Of a stretch of DNA of 64,000 nucleotides, positions 16,427-25,871 are shown in pieces (the stretch's first letter is position 1; the number at the start of each line of letters is the position of its first letter). The position numbers and the translations under genes were made by a program. The notes beneath the pieces are model-generated. The model was not told where the DNA came from and did no database searches. It saw nothing but the letters and a program-made list of their open reading frames with translations. This DNA is from Pseudomonas sp. PDM04 (GTDB lineage: Bacteria; Pseudomonadota; Gammaproteobacteria; Pseudomonadales; Pseudomonadaceae): assembly GCF_014851765.1 (NCBI RefSeq), contig NZ_JACVAI010000002.1:868001-932000 (forward strand), in the 5' to 3' direction.

Positions 16427-17782
16427 ATGAGTCCTGTCGTGATCGTTGGTGCCGGCCCTGCCGGCATTCGTGCCGCGCAGACGCTGGTGGCCCATGGTGT
16501 GCGCCCGGTGTTGCTCGATGAAGCGGCGCGCGGCGGCGGGCAGATCTATCGGCGTCAGCCGGCCAACTTCAAGCGTTCGGCCGTCAAGCTCTACGGCTTT
16601 GAAGCACGCAAGGCCACTGCGCTGCACCAGACCCTCGATGCCTTGCGCGAACAGCTCGACTATCGCCCCGACACCCTGGTGTGGAACGCCGAGGACAGCG
16701 CGCTCGATACCCTGCACGAGGGCCGTGCCGCACGCCTGGCGTTCTCCCGGGTGATCGTCGCCACCGGTGCCACCGACCGGGTATTGCCGGTGCCGGGCTG
16801 GACCCTGCCGGGCGTGTACAGCCTCGGCGCTGCGCAAATCGCCCTGAAATTCCAGGGTTGCGCCATCGGTGAACGCGTGGCGTTCGCCGGCAGCGGCCCC
16901 TTGCTGTACCTGGTGGCCTATCAATACGCCAAGGCCGGGGCGAAGGTCGTCGCGGTACTCGACAGCGCCCCGTTCAGCGCCCAGGCCCGTGCCCTGCCCG
17001 GCCTGCTGGCGCAACCGGCCACCCTGGCCAAAGGCATTTATTACCGCAGTTGGTTGACGGCACATGGCATCCCGGTCCACCAGGGTGCGACCCTGAAACA
17101 GATCGAAGGCGAACACCGGGTGCAGTCGCTGAACTGGTCCGATGCCCGCAGCGAACATCACCTGGAGTGCGACGCCGTGGCGTTTGCCCACGGCCTGCGC
17201 AGCGAAACCCAGCTCGCCGATCTGCTCGGTTGCGCCTTCGCCTGGAACCCGCTCAACCGTGCCTGGCTGCCGCAACGCGACAGTGCCGGACGCAGCAGTG
17301 TCAACGAGGTTTACCTGGCCGGTGACGGCGCCGGCATCATGGGCGCCGATGCGGCGGAAATGGCGGGGGAACGGGCAGCTCTGGCCCTGCTCGAAGACAG
17401 CGGTTTTCTCATCCAGCCGCAGCGCGGCGTGCAACTGGAACAGGCCCTGGGTCGCATCGACCGCTTCCGCCACGGTCTGGAACGCGCCTTCGTGTTCCCC
17501 GAGGACTGGGCAGCCGAGACCGCCGACAATGTGATGATCTGCCGTTGCGAAGAAGTGCGCGCCGGTGACATCCGCGAGGTCGTGCGCGAAGGGCACTGGG
17601 AAATCAATCGGGTCAAGGCCCATTGCCGAGTCGGCATGGGACGCTGCCAAGGGCGCATGTGCGGTGCCGCTGCGGCGGAAATCATCGCCTGCGAAAGCCA
17701 GCGCACGGTGTCCGGGATCGGCCGGCTGCGGGCGCAGGCGCCGATCAAACCGTTGCCGTTCGGCCTGGAGCTCGAGCCATGA
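16427..17782 (+). CDS. FAD/NAD(P)-type dehydrogenase large subunit with C-terminal BFD-like 2Fe-2S domain
   Basis: A 451-residue HcnB/OoxA/LhpE-like subunit. The N-terminal dinucleotide fold is VVIVGAGPAGIRAAQTL, a second sits at RVAFAGSGPLLYLVA, and the C-terminal bacterioferredoxin-like domain has cysteines in MICRCEEV and CRVGMGRCQGRMCG. ATG 16427 has GGGAG six bases upstream; an in-frame ATG at 16421 would overlap that site. Substrate unknown; the linked importer suggests a basic amino acid, opine or polyamine derivative. Confidence 0.87.
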   Translation: MSPVVIVGAGPAGIRAAQTLVAHGVRPVLLDEAARGGGQIYRRQPANFKRSAVKLYGFEARKATALHQTLDALREQLDYRPDTLVWNAEDSALDTLHEGRAARLAFSRVIVATGATDRVLPVPGWTLPGVYSLGAAQIALKFQGCAIGERVAFAGSGPLLYLVAYQYAKAGAKVVAVLDSAPFSAQARALPGLLAQPATLAKGIYYRSWLTAHGIPVHQGATLKQIEGEHRVQSLNWSDARSEHHLECDAVAFAHGLRSETQLADLLGCAFAWNPLNRAWLPQRDSAGRSSVNEVYLAGDGAGIMGADAAEMAGERAALALLEDSGFLIQPQRGVQLEQALGRIDRFRHGLERAFVFPEDWAAETADNVMICRCEEVRAGDIREVVREGHWEINRVKAHCRVGMGRCQGRMCGAAAAEIIACESQRTVSGIGRLRAQAPIKPLPFGLELEP

Positions 17783-18894
17783 TCGAAGTCGACGCAGTGA
17801 TCATTGGCGGCGGCATTGTCGGTTCATCCGCCGCGCTGTTCCTGAGCCAGACGGGACGGCGCGTGGCCTTGCTGGAGCGGGATTTCTGCGGCTCGCATTC
17901 CAGCGGCGTGAACTATGGCGGCGTGCGTCGTCAGGGCCGGCCACTGTCGCAGTTGCCCCTGTCGCAGCGGGCGCACGAGATCTGGGGCCGCTTGCCGCAG
18001 CTGCTCGGCATCGAAGGCGAGTACCAGCGCAGCGGGCATCTGAAACTGGCGCGCAGCTTCGAGGATCTGCGCGCCTTGCACGACTACGCCGCCAGCAGCC
18101 AGGGCTTTGGCCTCGATTTGCAATTGCTCGATCGGGCGCAGTTGCGAGCGCGTTTTCCATGGGTCGGCGAGGTCGCGGTCGGTGCCTCGTTTTGCCCGGA
18201 TGACGGGCACGCCAACCCGCGCCTGGTCTCCCCCGCCTTTGCCCGGGCAGCACGCCAGCACGGCGCGCAGGTCCATGAACAATGCGCGGTGAGCGCGGTG
18301 GAGCACGACGGCCAGCGCTTTCGCGTGAGCACGCAAAGCGGCCTCGAACTGCGCGCGCCCTGGCTGCTGAACTGCGCCGGCGCCTGGGCGGGAGCCCTGG
18401 CCGAACAATTCGGTGAAGCAGTGCCCATGCACGCCGGGCACCCGGCGATGCTGGTCACCGAACCCTTGCCGCTGGTGATGGACGCCAGCACCGGCGTCGA
18501 GGGCGGCGGGATCTATGCGCGCCAGGTGGCGCGTGGCAATTGCGTATTGGGCGGCGGCCAGGGCTTTGCCCTTGACGCTGCCCGCGCCCGCCCCGGTCAA
18601 CACGCGGTGATCGAGATCCTGCGCCAGGCCGTCGAGCTGTATCCGTTTCTGCAAGGCGCCCAGGCCATTCGCACCTGGAGCGGCACCGAAGGTTACCTGC
18701 CCGATCGCCAACCCGTGATCGGCCACAGTGGCACCCAATCCGGCCTGTTGCATGCGTTCGGCTTTGCCGGCGCCGGCTTCCAGATCGGTCCTGCGGTGGG
18801 CCAGGCGCTCACCGAGATCATCTGCAGCGGCGCTTCAACCACGTCGCTGGATGCGTTTTCCATCACCCGGTTTCACTCCATCTCCGCAGCTTGA
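17779..18894 (+). CDS. FAD-dependent amino-acid oxidase (DAO family) subunit
   Basis: A 371-residue HcnC/LhpB/glycine-oxidase-like catalytic subunit with an N-terminal FAD motif VIIGGGIVGSSAALFLSQTG and a C-terminal GFAGAGFQIGP region. It likely removes hydride from a secondary amine or amino acid and passes electrons to the other two subunits. ATG 17779 overlaps the previous stop (ATGA). An arginine-rich YGGVRRQGR loop lies near residue 50. Confidence 0.87.
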   Translation: MIEVDAVIIGGGIVGSSAALFLSQTGRRVALLERDFCGSHSSGVNYGGVRRQGRPLSQLPLSQRAHEIWGRLPQLLGIEGEYQRSGHLKLARSFEDLRALHDYAASSQGFGLDLQLLDRAQLRARFPWVGEVAVGASFCPDDGHANPRLVSPAFARAARQHGAQVHEQCAVSAVEHDGQRFRVSTQSGLELRAPWLLNCAGAWAGALAEQFGEAVPMHAGHPAMLVTEPLPLVMDASTGVEGGGIYARQVARGNCVLGGGQGFALDAARARPGQHAVIEILRQAVELYPFLQGAQAIRTWSGTEGYLPDRQPVIGHSGTQSGLLHAFGFAGAGFQIGPAVGQALTEIICSGASTTSLDAFSITRFHSISAA

Positions 18895-18912
18895 TAGAGG
18901 AAGGTCGCGCTT

Positions 18913-19959
18913 ATGAATAACGTCAAACGCACTGCACTGCTCGGACTTTCGTGCCTGAGCGCCCTGCTCACCGTCGCCCAGGCCCAGGCCGAACCGACGC
19001 TGTACCTGGGCATGAACGGCGGCACCATGGAACGGCTCTACGCCGACAAGGTGCTGCCGGCGTTCGAAAAAGCCAACAACGTCAAGGTGGTGATCGTACC
19101 GGGCACCTCCGCCGATATCCTGGCCAAGGTCCAGGCGAGCAAAGGCAACCCGCAGATGCACGTGATGTTCCTCGACGACGGCATCATGTACCGGGCCATC
19201 GCCATGGGCCTGTGCGACAAGCTGGAGGACAACCCGACCCTGGCGCAGATTCCGGCCAAGGGTCGCATCAAGGACCAGGCGGTGGCGGTCAGCCTCGGCG
19301 TCACCGGGTTGGCGTACAACACGCGGTTGTTCAAGGAGAAAGGCTGGGCGCCACCCACCTCGTGGATGGACATGGCCGACCCGCGCTTCAAGGACAAACT
19401 GGTGTTCCAGTCGATGGCCTCGTCGACCTTCGGCCTGCATGGATTCCTCATGTTCAACCGGATCCAGGGCGGCAGCGAAACCAACGTCGACCCGGGGTTC
19501 AAGGCCTGGCCGAACACCGTCGGGCGTAACGTGCTGGAATACATTCCCAGCTCGGCGAAGATTTCCGAGATGCTCCAGACCGACGAAGCGGCCCTGTTCC
19601 CGCTGACGCCCACCCAGGTGACGGCACTGAAACTCAAGGGCATGCAGGTCGAATACGCCCAACCGAAAGAAGGCTCGGTGGTGCTCAACGTCGCCGAGTG
19701 CGCCATTGCCAACAACACCCAGCCGGAACTGGCGCAAAAACTCGCCGCGTTCCTGCTGACCCCCGAGGCGCAAGCCGTCGCCCTGGAAGACGGCGATCAG
19801 ATCCCGTCCAACCCGAACACCCCGACCACCGACAAGACTCGCGGCCAGGTGGAGGCGATGAAGCAGTACCTGGAAACAGCGATCGCGATCGACTGGGACC
19901 AGGTCAACGAACAGCGCCCGGCGTGGAACGCACGGTGGAACCGCAGTATCGAGCGCTAG
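18913..19959 (+). CDS. Periplasmic substrate-binding protein of the polyamine/opine-type ABC importer
   Basis: A 348-residue binding protein with a clear signal peptide (LLGLSCLSALLTVAQAQA, cleavage about residue 26) and the fold of the PotD/iron-type class (TLYLGMNGGTMERLYADKV start). An AGGAAG ribosome binding site precedes the ATG. It closes the IclR-linked operon. Placing the binding protein last, after the dehydrogenase subunits, ties uptake to oxidation of the same compound. Confidence 0.9.
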   Translation: MNNVKRTALLGLSCLSALLTVAQAQAEPTLYLGMNGGTMERLYADKVLPAFEKANNVKVVIVPGTSADILAKVQASKGNPQMHVMFLDDGIMYRAIAMGLCDKLEDNPTLAQIPAKGRIKDQAVAVSLGVTGLAYNTRLFKEKGWAPPTSWMDMADPRFKDKLVFQSMASSTFGLHGFLMFNRIQGGSETNVDPGFKAWPNTVGRNVLEYIPSSAKISEMLQTDEAALFPLTPTQVTALKLKGMQVEYAQPKEGSVVLNVAECAIANNTQPELAQKLAAFLLTPEAQAVALEDGDQIPSNPNTPTTDKTRGQVEAMKQYLETAIAIDWDQVNEQRPAWNARWNRSIER

Positions 19960-19974
19960 TCATCGCTCCTCCAT

Positions 19975-20946
19975 TCAGAACCCCACGTCCAGCACCACAT
20001 TGTCCAGATAGGTCCCCGCGGGCGGTGTGGTCTGGTCGGTGTAGATCTTCGCGTTGTAGTTGAAGATCTGAGCGCCGACGGCCTGCCCGGTGGTGGGGTT
20101 CACCTCGGCATCCGAACTGGCTCGGCGCGCGGCCCCCACGCTGCCCCAACGGGTGGTGCCCGCCCCCTTGAAAATGTCATAGGCCAGAACGTTGCTGCCG
20201 GAGGTCATCCGCCGCCGCCCGCCCACGCTGATCGCGTTCTGTCCGTCACCCAACCCCACGGTATACGTACTGCCCTTGGTGCAGGTCAGGCTAATGGTCT
20301 GGCCGGTGACCGGAGCAAACCCACTGACCACCGGAGCACTGCCGAACGCGATGTTGGGTGTGGTGATGGTGCAGTCGTTGGAGACCGTCAGGTTGACGGT
20401 CAAGGTGGTGGTGCCGCTGTTGATGTCACGCCCCAGGCAAACGGCACCGATACCGATCCCGGAGCAGTAGTTCCAGTTCCAGAAAATGCTCAGCGTCTCG
20501 GTGTAGACCCCGGCCGCGACGTTACTGCCGATGGTGGTGCCCAGGTACAAGGGCACGGTTCTGGGTACCGTGCCGCCCAGCAGCCCCAGGGCATCGATGA
20601 TGCCGTTGCGCGCGAAATCGTAGGGGGTGCCGCGGGTCAGCGGGTAACTGGTGCTGTTGTTGGCGTAGAGGGTGTAACCGATGACGTCACCCTTGGGGCC
20701 GACCAGACCGCCCTGCGTCGAAGTGACGGTGGCCCAGAAGTTATCACTGTTGGTCAACAGGCTCAGCAACGAGCCCGTGCAGCTCAAGCCGCCATTGAGC
20801 GTGGAACTGGGTTGCGAGGTGGTGCGCACGGCAATCGAACTCACCGTACCGAAGGAAGCTGGCGTCGTGCTGACCACCGAGCACAGGGCGTGGGCCGCCC
20901 CCGGCAACCACAAGGCCAGGCAGAAGACCCCACGCACGCCGATCAT
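19975..20946 (-). CDS. csuE: Csu-type pilus tip protein, two spore-coat-U domains (CsuE-like)
   Basis: A 323-residue secreted protein with a signal peptide (GVFCLALWLPGAAHA) and two spore-coat protein U (SCPU) domains, as in the CsuE tip adhesin. Paired cysteines and a C-terminal GTYLDNVVLDVGF strand fit donor-strand pilins. ATG 20946 overlaps the usher stop (ATGA). Last gene of the pilus operon and the distal tip in the Acinetobacter model. Confidence 0.8.
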   Translation of the reverse strand: MIGVRGVFCLALWLPGAAHALCSVVSTTPASFGTVSSIAVRTTSQPSSTLNGGLSCTGSLLSLLTNSDNFWATVTSTQGGLVGPKGDVIGYTLYANNSTSYPLTRGTPYDFARNGIIDALGLLGGTVPRTVPLYLGTTIGSNVAAGVYTETLSIFWNWNYCSGIGIGAVCLGRDINSGTTTLTVNLTVSNDCTITTPNIAFGSAPVVSGFAPVTGQTISLTCTKGSTYTVGLGDGQNAISVGGRRRMTSGSNVLAYDIFKGAGTTRWGSVGAARRASSDAEVNPTTGQAVGAQIFNYNAKIYTDQTTPPAGTYLDNVVLDVGF

Positions 20947-23300
20947 CGGCACACCAATGGCCCGATCAGCGGAATCTGATCCTGCTGCACATCGACAGCG
21001 AACTGCACCTGGCAGGTGCTCCCGTCCGCCAGGCTCACCCTCAGGCTGTTCTGCGCCTGGAGGTCTTCCAGGTACACCAGCCCGTCCCACCCGACCACCG
21101 TCTGCGTGCCACTCTGCTCATGCACCACGCCACTGCCCAGGGGCAGTTCCTGCTGCTGCCCATCCACCAGCACGATGCTCGCGGCGACCACCCGGTTCAA
21201 TGGAAACTCCAGCAGGTAGCCGCTGCCACGGCGCACGGCGATCCGCTGCTCGACATTCGGGCTGCGCACGTTGGCCGGCAGGTTCAGCGGGTCGATTTCA
21301 TACTTGCCCCGGTAATAGGCGCTGCTCCACGGCACGAGCAGGTGACCGTTGCGATCGGTCTGGCCAACCTGCTGGTTTTCGTAGCGCACCGGAATGTCGG
21401 CGTAGCCATCGGTGCTGACCACCACAAAGGCATCGTCGATGCGGTTGGCGGCGAACACCTGGCTGTCCATCCAGACCAGCGAACCGCTGGCATCGGCCCA
21501 ACGGGTTTCGGCCTCGCTGGTGCCGTAGACACCGGCTTGCAACTGCACCGATTGCAGGCGCCAGGTCAGGTCGGCCTGACGATAGGCCGGCCCGTCGCCC
21601 CGGGCATAACCGAGGCTGAAACCGACCCCGCCTTCGGTGGGCACGGCGCGGCTGTAGTTGACCCGCTGCCGGGTCAGCCCGGTATTGCTGCGCTCGCTGC
21701 TGATCGCCAGGCTGCCGTTCAAGTCGAACGGAACCACCAGCTGCGCCTGCACCGCCCAGTTGCTGTCGCCGATCTCGCGGTTGGCCGACAGGTAGAAACT
21801 GCTGTTGTGCCACAGCGCTTTGCTCCACGTCAGGTTGAGCAGGCGGGTGCGCGAATCGTCGGTGGCGCGCACGTCGAAATAACCGGCACCGAGGCTGCCC
21901 CAGCGGTCGAGGTTCACGCTCAGGGTCGCCTGCTCGCTGCGCTGGCTGAGGGTGGTGAACGGACTGTCGACCACTGTCAGGTCGGCATACCGGTCGCGGC
22001 GTTGCAGGCGCTGGTAGGAAAAACTGTAGCGCTGGTTGCTGTATTGATAACCGACGCTGATTTGCTGGCCACTGTCGCCGTCGAACCGGCTCTGGCTGAG
22101 CGCGGTGTTCAACACGCCGAAGTTGCCCAGGCGCAGGTTGCCGCCCATCCCGCCGAGGGTGAGAGTGTCCGACGCTTCGGCGTGGCTTTCCAGGGTGAAA
22201 TTGTCACTCAGGCCGTATCGCAAACTGCCCGAAGTCGCGCCCGGCCCATAGGAAAAATCTCGCAGGCCGTAGTCACGACGCAAGGTGCCGGCGGCCACGG
22301 AGAAGTCACTCAGGCCCTTCTGCAGCAGGCTGCTGGTGACGTAGAACGGCACGGTGGTCGAGACCTGCCGGCCCAGCGCATCGGTGGTGACCACCACCGC
22401 TTCGCCGGCGCCGTTGATGAAAGGCACATTGGTCAGCGTGTAGGGGCCGGGCTGCAGGTCGGCACTGCTGGACTTGTAGCCGTTGATGAACAGGTCGACC
22501 GACGAGGGCACCGCCGCTTCTCCGGCAAACTGCGGCAAGGGATACGTCACCAGGTCAGGGCGCACGCCGAAGTCCCGGGATACCTGGACCCCGCCCAGGC
22601 GCACCGAGCTGCTCCAGGGCAAGGCGCCACTGACCAGGTCACCGCCCTCGAAGGTCAGCAGGCGCTCATCATCGGAGTAGCGCCAGGTGGTGTCATAGCG
22701 CAGGTAGCCATTGCTCAGCGCGCTGGCCGACTGCCCCGAGAGCGTGCGCCGGTATTGCCCGGTGCTGGACAGCGTGCCCCAGCTGTCGAATAGCCGCACT
22801 TCGTTCCAGGCCGCGAGATAGGTGCCGGCATCATCGGTGTCATTGAGGTACAGGTCGTAGTTGAACAAGGCGCCGAAACTGCTCAGGGCCTGGGTGCGCG
22901 GATAGGCGTCACGGTGGCCGATGAACTGCTCCGGCAGCCAGTTGGGCGGCACGTCGAGCAGCAGCCGCTGACCCGCGCTGTCGTATTGGCTATGCAGGCC
23001 CGGCAAACGGTCGAGATCGACTTCGGCGCCGAGTGTGTCCGGCAGTTTCATGCCGGTTTCACGCAAGGCGCTGGCCGGCAGGAAGAACCGACCGTTACGT
23101 TGCTCCACCGCGACGACACGCCCGGTATTCATCTGATTGACCACCAACTCCAGGAACAACTGTGCATCGGCCACGGCCTCCATGCCGCTGGGTGGAGGCG
23201 GCAAATCACCGGCTGCGGATGAATGAGCGAACATCAGGCAACCCCAACAACCGATAGCCCGCAACGGACGCTGTAAACTGCGAGCCAGGCGCTGGCTCAT
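20943..23300 (-). CDS. csuD: Outer-membrane fimbrial usher (CsuD-like)
   Basis: A 785-residue outer-membrane usher that assembles and exports the pilus. An N-terminal signal peptide is followed by the usher N-domain, a beta-barrel made of many amphipathic strands (VSRDFGVRPDLVTYPLPQFA, VDLFINGYKSSSADLQPGPY plug-region hallmark), and C-terminal domains ending in a cysteine pair (CQVQFAVDVQQDQ, PLVCR). The length fits the CsuD subclass. Confidence 0.9.
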   Translation of the reverse strand: MSQRLARSLQRPLRAIGCWGCLMFAHSSAAGDLPPPPSGMEAVADAQLFLELVVNQMNTGRVVAVEQRNGRFFLPASALRETGMKLPDTLGAEVDLDRLPGLHSQYDSAGQRLLLDVPPNWLPEQFIGHRDAYPRTQALSSFGALFNYDLYLNDTDDAGTYLAAWNEVRLFDSWGTLSSTGQYRRTLSGQSASALSNGYLRYDTTWRYSDDERLLTFEGGDLVSGALPWSSSVRLGGVQVSRDFGVRPDLVTYPLPQFAGEAAVPSSVDLFINGYKSSSADLQPGPYTLTNVPFINGAGEAVVVTTDALGRQVSTTVPFYVTSSLLQKGLSDFSVAAGTLRRDYGLRDFSYGPGATSGSLRYGLSDNFTLESHAEASDTLTLGGMGGNLRLGNFGVLNTALSQSRFDGDSGQQISVGYQYSNQRYSFSYQRLQRRDRYADLTVVDSPFTTLSQRSEQATLSVNLDRWGSLGAGYFDVRATDDSRTRLLNLTWSKALWHNSSFYLSANREIGDSNWAVQAQLVVPFDLNGSLAISSERSNTGLTRQRVNYSRAVPTEGGVGFSLGYARGDGPAYRQADLTWRLQSVQLQAGVYGTSEAETRWADASGSLVWMDSQVFAANRIDDAFVVVSTDGYADIPVRYENQQVGQTDRNGHLLVPWSSAYYRGKYEIDPLNLPANVRSPNVEQRIAVRRGSGYLLEFPLNRVVAASIVLVDGQQQELPLGSGVVHEQSGTQTVVGWDGLVYLEDLQAQNSLRVSLADGSTCQVQFAVDVQQDQIPLIGPLVCR

Positions 23301-23354
23301 TACCGTGGTACGTCCGTCAATGGACCTTGTCCTCCCTGCCCGTCACCCAACGAC

Positions 23355-24143
23355 TCAGCGTGCCGGCGGAATGCTCTGAACCTGTGGCGCGCCGTTGACC
23401 CGGACCTGCAAGGCGGGATCGCCGGCCATCGGAGCGGGCGCCGGCCAGCGCATGATCGCGCCCGGCAGCACGTAGCCGAGCAGGCCTTCCACCAGCGGTC
23501 TGGCCTGGCCACCCTGCTTGAGCGCGACATCCGTCAACCGCGCATGCACCGCCCCCCGATTGCGCACTTCCAAATAGGGCCGGCCATCCACGGCCACCGT
23601 GCGCCAGCTCAAATCCGGCAGGCCCGCGCCTTTCGGGTCACGTTGGCGACTGGCGTCCTCCTTGCTCCACAGGCCCGCGCCGTAGGCAAACAGCGGCACC
23701 GAGTAACGCATCTGAAAACGAATTGCCGCCGCGGTCTTGCCGTCTTCGGCAGCGGACGGTTTCGCCGAGGGGATTTCGTCAATGATGATGCGATAGGCCA
23801 GCTCCTGCCCCGGCGGGATCTCGCGGGTGCGGGTCAGACGGACCAGTTGTTTCTGGCCCGGCTCGATCTTCGCCACGGGCGGGCTGCCGATCACGTCGCG
23901 CTGGTTCTGGTACTGGTCGCTGAAACCGCTCTGGCTCCAGGCAAACACGCGGATCTGCAGGTTGGCCGTCTCGTCGCCACGGTTTTCCAGCCATAGCGCG
24001 CTGGCCTGCTGATCGGCTTCCAGCACCGGATCGATGGGCCAGATCAGCACCGAACTGGCCGCCTGGGCCCTGACAGTCGCCAACAGCAACAGCGCCAACA
24101 GGGCATGACGCGCGACCCGATGCCGCCGTGAAGGTAAACCCAT
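23355..24143 (-). CDS. csuC: Periplasmic pilus chaperone (CsuC-like)
   Basis: A 262-residue PapD-type chaperone with a signal peptide (ALLALLLLATVRAQA) and two Ig-like domains. The SVLIWPIDPVLE start and the QKQLVRLTRTREIPPGQELA segment are typical. It stabilises SCPU subunits by donor-strand complementation before delivery to the usher. ATG 24143 has AAGGAG upstream; an in-frame start nine codons earlier has none. Confidence 0.9.
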   Translation of the reverse strand: MGLPSRRHRVARHALLALLLLATVRAQAASSVLIWPIDPVLEADQQASALWLENRGDETANLQIRVFAWSQSGFSDQYQNQRDVIGSPPVAKIEPGQKQLVRLTRTREIPPGQELAYRIIIDEIPSAKPSAAEDGKTAAAIRFQMRYSVPLFAYGAGLWSKEDASRQRDPKGAGLPDLSWRTVAVDGRPYLEVRNRGAVHARLTDVALKQGGQARPLVEGLLGYVLPGAIMRWPAPAPMAGDPALQVRVNGAPQVQSIPPAR

Positions 24144-24184
24144 GTGTCCACTCCTTGTGCCCAGGTTCATTCAAAAACGCCGCC

Positions 24185-24685
24185 TTACCACGAGAGCTGC
24201 ACTTGCAGCACATCGTTGTAGGTCCCCCCAGGCTGATTGCCCGGCAATTGCACCTGGCCGTAGATCGGCAGGCGGATGTTGTTGGCGTCGGCATAGGCCA
24301 CCGCCACGGTTTGGCCGATGCCCAGGCTCTGGCTGTACCCCGCATCGCGAAACAGCTGGTACGCCACGCGGTTGCTGCCCGTGCTGAGCTGCATGTGCCG
24401 CCCACTGTTGTTGTACTGGCCGCCATCGACGGTCATGTTCAGGGTCACGCCGGGGGTGCATTGCAACTGCACGCCCGCCGTCAGCGCCACCCGCACGGTA
24501 TTGCTGGCCAGCGCCGACTGGCTGCCGAAGTTCAGGCTGCCATAGCTGGAGACCCCGCCGACCACCAGGCAACCTGGCACCACCGTGGCGCTGACCTGGA
24601 AGCTCTGGCTGGTCGCCGCAGGCAACGGCACCGGCAGGCTGCCCGTCCATATCAATAACAGTGCGGCCCATCCCTGGCGGTTCAT
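24185..24685 (-). CDS. Spore-coat-U domain pilin subunit (CsuB-like position)
   Basis: A 166-residue secreted SCPU-domain protein: signal peptide, then SFQVSATVVPGCLVVGGVSS, conserved SYGSLNFG, TLNMTVDGGQY and a C-terminal YNDVLQVQLSW strand. The two cysteines GCLV and LQCTP should form the domain disulfide. It lies four bases after the preceding pilin gene. Confidence 0.82.
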   Translation of the reverse strand: MNRQGWAALLLIWTGSLPVPLPAATSQSFQVSATVVPGCLVVGGVSSYGSLNFGSQSALASNTVRVALTAGVQLQCTPGVTLNMTVDGGQYNNSGRHMQLSTGSNRVAYQLFRDAGYSQSLGIGQTVAVAYADANNIRLPIYGQVQLPGNQPGGTYNDVLQVQLSW

Positions 24686-24689
24686 CGTT

Positions 24690-25226
24690 CTAGAACGTCA
24701 GTTCGACGGAAATCGTGTCGGTGTAAGTGCCCGCCGGCAGCCCGGGCTTACCCACGGCCTGACCATAGATATTCACGGTCTGCGCCACGCCCGTGCTGGC
24801 GGCCAGGTTGATCACACCGTTGATGCCGATGATCTGTGAGTGCCCGGCGTCGGTGTACAAATCGTAGGGCACGTAGTTGGCGACACCGTCATACAACGCC
24901 CGTGTGCCACCCGACGACTGGCCATCGTGGGCGCCGCCACGCACCGTGAGCGTGGGCGTGGTGCCGCTGGAACACAGGATCGACAGCGCCCCGCCGCCGC
25001 CCCCCAGGACTTGCCCGGTAGCGGTGGTGAACAGGCTGTCGGCGGTGCCGAAGCTCAGGGCACCGAAATTCAGCCCGCTGGAACCACCCGCCCCGTTGAC
25101 CTGACAGCTGCTGATCAGGGTCAGGCTGGACGTGATCTGGCCGGTGACAGTGGTGGCCGCCTGGGCACTGGACACCAGCGTCAGGCCCAGCAGCGATAAA
25201 CCAATCCTTGTAGCGAATGTGCGCAT
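24690..25226 (-). CDS. Spore-coat-U domain pilin subunit
   Basis: A 178-residue SCPU-domain protein with signal peptide (SLLGLTLVSSAQA), SLTLISSCQVNG, FGALSFG, LTVRGGAHDGQ and C-terminal YTDTISVELTF. A glycine-rich GGGGG loop near residue 80 is distinctive. It is part of the same operon, 20 bp after the CsuA/B-like gene. Confidence 0.82.
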   Translation of the reverse strand: MRTFATRIGLSLLGLTLVSSAQAATTVTGQITSSLTLISSCQVNGAGGSSGLNFGALSFGTADSLFTTATGQVLGGGGGALSILCSSGTTPTLTVRGGAHDGQSSGGTRALYDGVANYVPYDLYTDAGHSQIIGINGVINLAASTGVAQTVNIYGQAVGKPGLPAGTYTDTISVELTF

Positions 25227-25246
25227 GGAGTCCGTCCTCTACGGGG

Positions 25247-25777
25247 TTACCAATCGAGCGTTACGGTCAAGGTGTCGGTATAGACACCGGCCGGTATCGC
25301 GCGGGCGTTCGCCACCACCGAGCCAAACACCGGAATCGGTATCTGGGTGCCGCTGGTGACGGCGAAATTGTGTTGCTGGCCGATGCTGTAGCTCTGCTGT
25401 CCAGAGGCATCGAGGAACAGTTGATAAGGAAGGGTCTGGCGCCCGTTGCTCAGGCGTCGGGTGGTGCCGTCGCCGTGGGCACCGCCATCGATGGTGACGG
25501 TGAAACCGTTGACCGAGGGATCGCAGGCGACATTCAATCTGCCGCTGCCGTCTTCCCCCAGGCTGGCGCTGATCGGGCTGTTCCAGGTCGGGCCCTGCTG
25601 GCCGAAATCCAGCGTGCCGAAACCGTTGGCAGGGCCGCCGGCGCCACCATTGGAGACTTCGCAACCGGCGATGATGGTCAGCCGCGCGTGAATCTGCCCG
25701 CTGACGGCCGCTTGCGTGCCTGCGCCCGGCCATGTCACTGCCACGATGCCGATCAAGAACCACTGCCTGACTGTCAT
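25247..25777 (-). CDS. Spore-coat-U domain major pilin candidate (CsuA/B-like)
   Basis: A 176-residue SCPU pilin. After the signal peptide the mature part AVSGQIHARLTIIAGCEV, FGTLDFGQQGPTWN and FTVTIDGGAHGDG line up by eye with the Acinetobacter CsuA/B pilin more closely than the neighbouring subunits do, so it is the best candidate for the pilus rod subunit. ATG 25777 is preferred over an in-frame start 14 codons upstream because it yields a clean signal peptide. Confidence 0.78.
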   Translation of the reverse strand: MTVRQWFLIGIVAVTWPGAGTQAAVSGQIHARLTIIAGCEVSNGGAGGPANGFGTLDFGQQGPTWNSPISASLGEDGSGRLNVACDPSVNGFTVTIDGGAHGDGTTRRLSNGRQTLPYQLFLDASGQQSYSIGQQHNFAVTSGTQIPIPVFGSVVANARAIPAGVYTDTLTVTLDW

Positions 25778-25871
25778 CACGCCTGTCCCGACTCCTTCCG
25801 ACTCCGAGCGTTCACGCAACGCTCGCTTCCTTGCGCCACCTGACTCGGCGGTGGCCCTGACCCGATTGGCG

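Noticed and set aside
16363..16431. 22-codon ORF starting at the ferredoxin stop (ATGA)
   Set aside because: It runs through a degenerate REP and ends just before the FAD gene; more likely the remains of a former coupled start than a peptide gene.
16075..18894. Naming the trimeric dehydrogenase hcnABC (hydrogen cyanide synthase)
   Set aside because: Gene order matches, but the genes sit inside an ABC importer operon with an IclR regulator, without the ANR-box context of hcn promoters, and subunit lengths (96/451/371) fit opine or amino-acid dehydrogenases at least as well.
21120..22793. Plus-strand ORF over the usher gene (557 codons)
   Set aside because: Antisense shadow of csuD; no ribosome binding site or domain.
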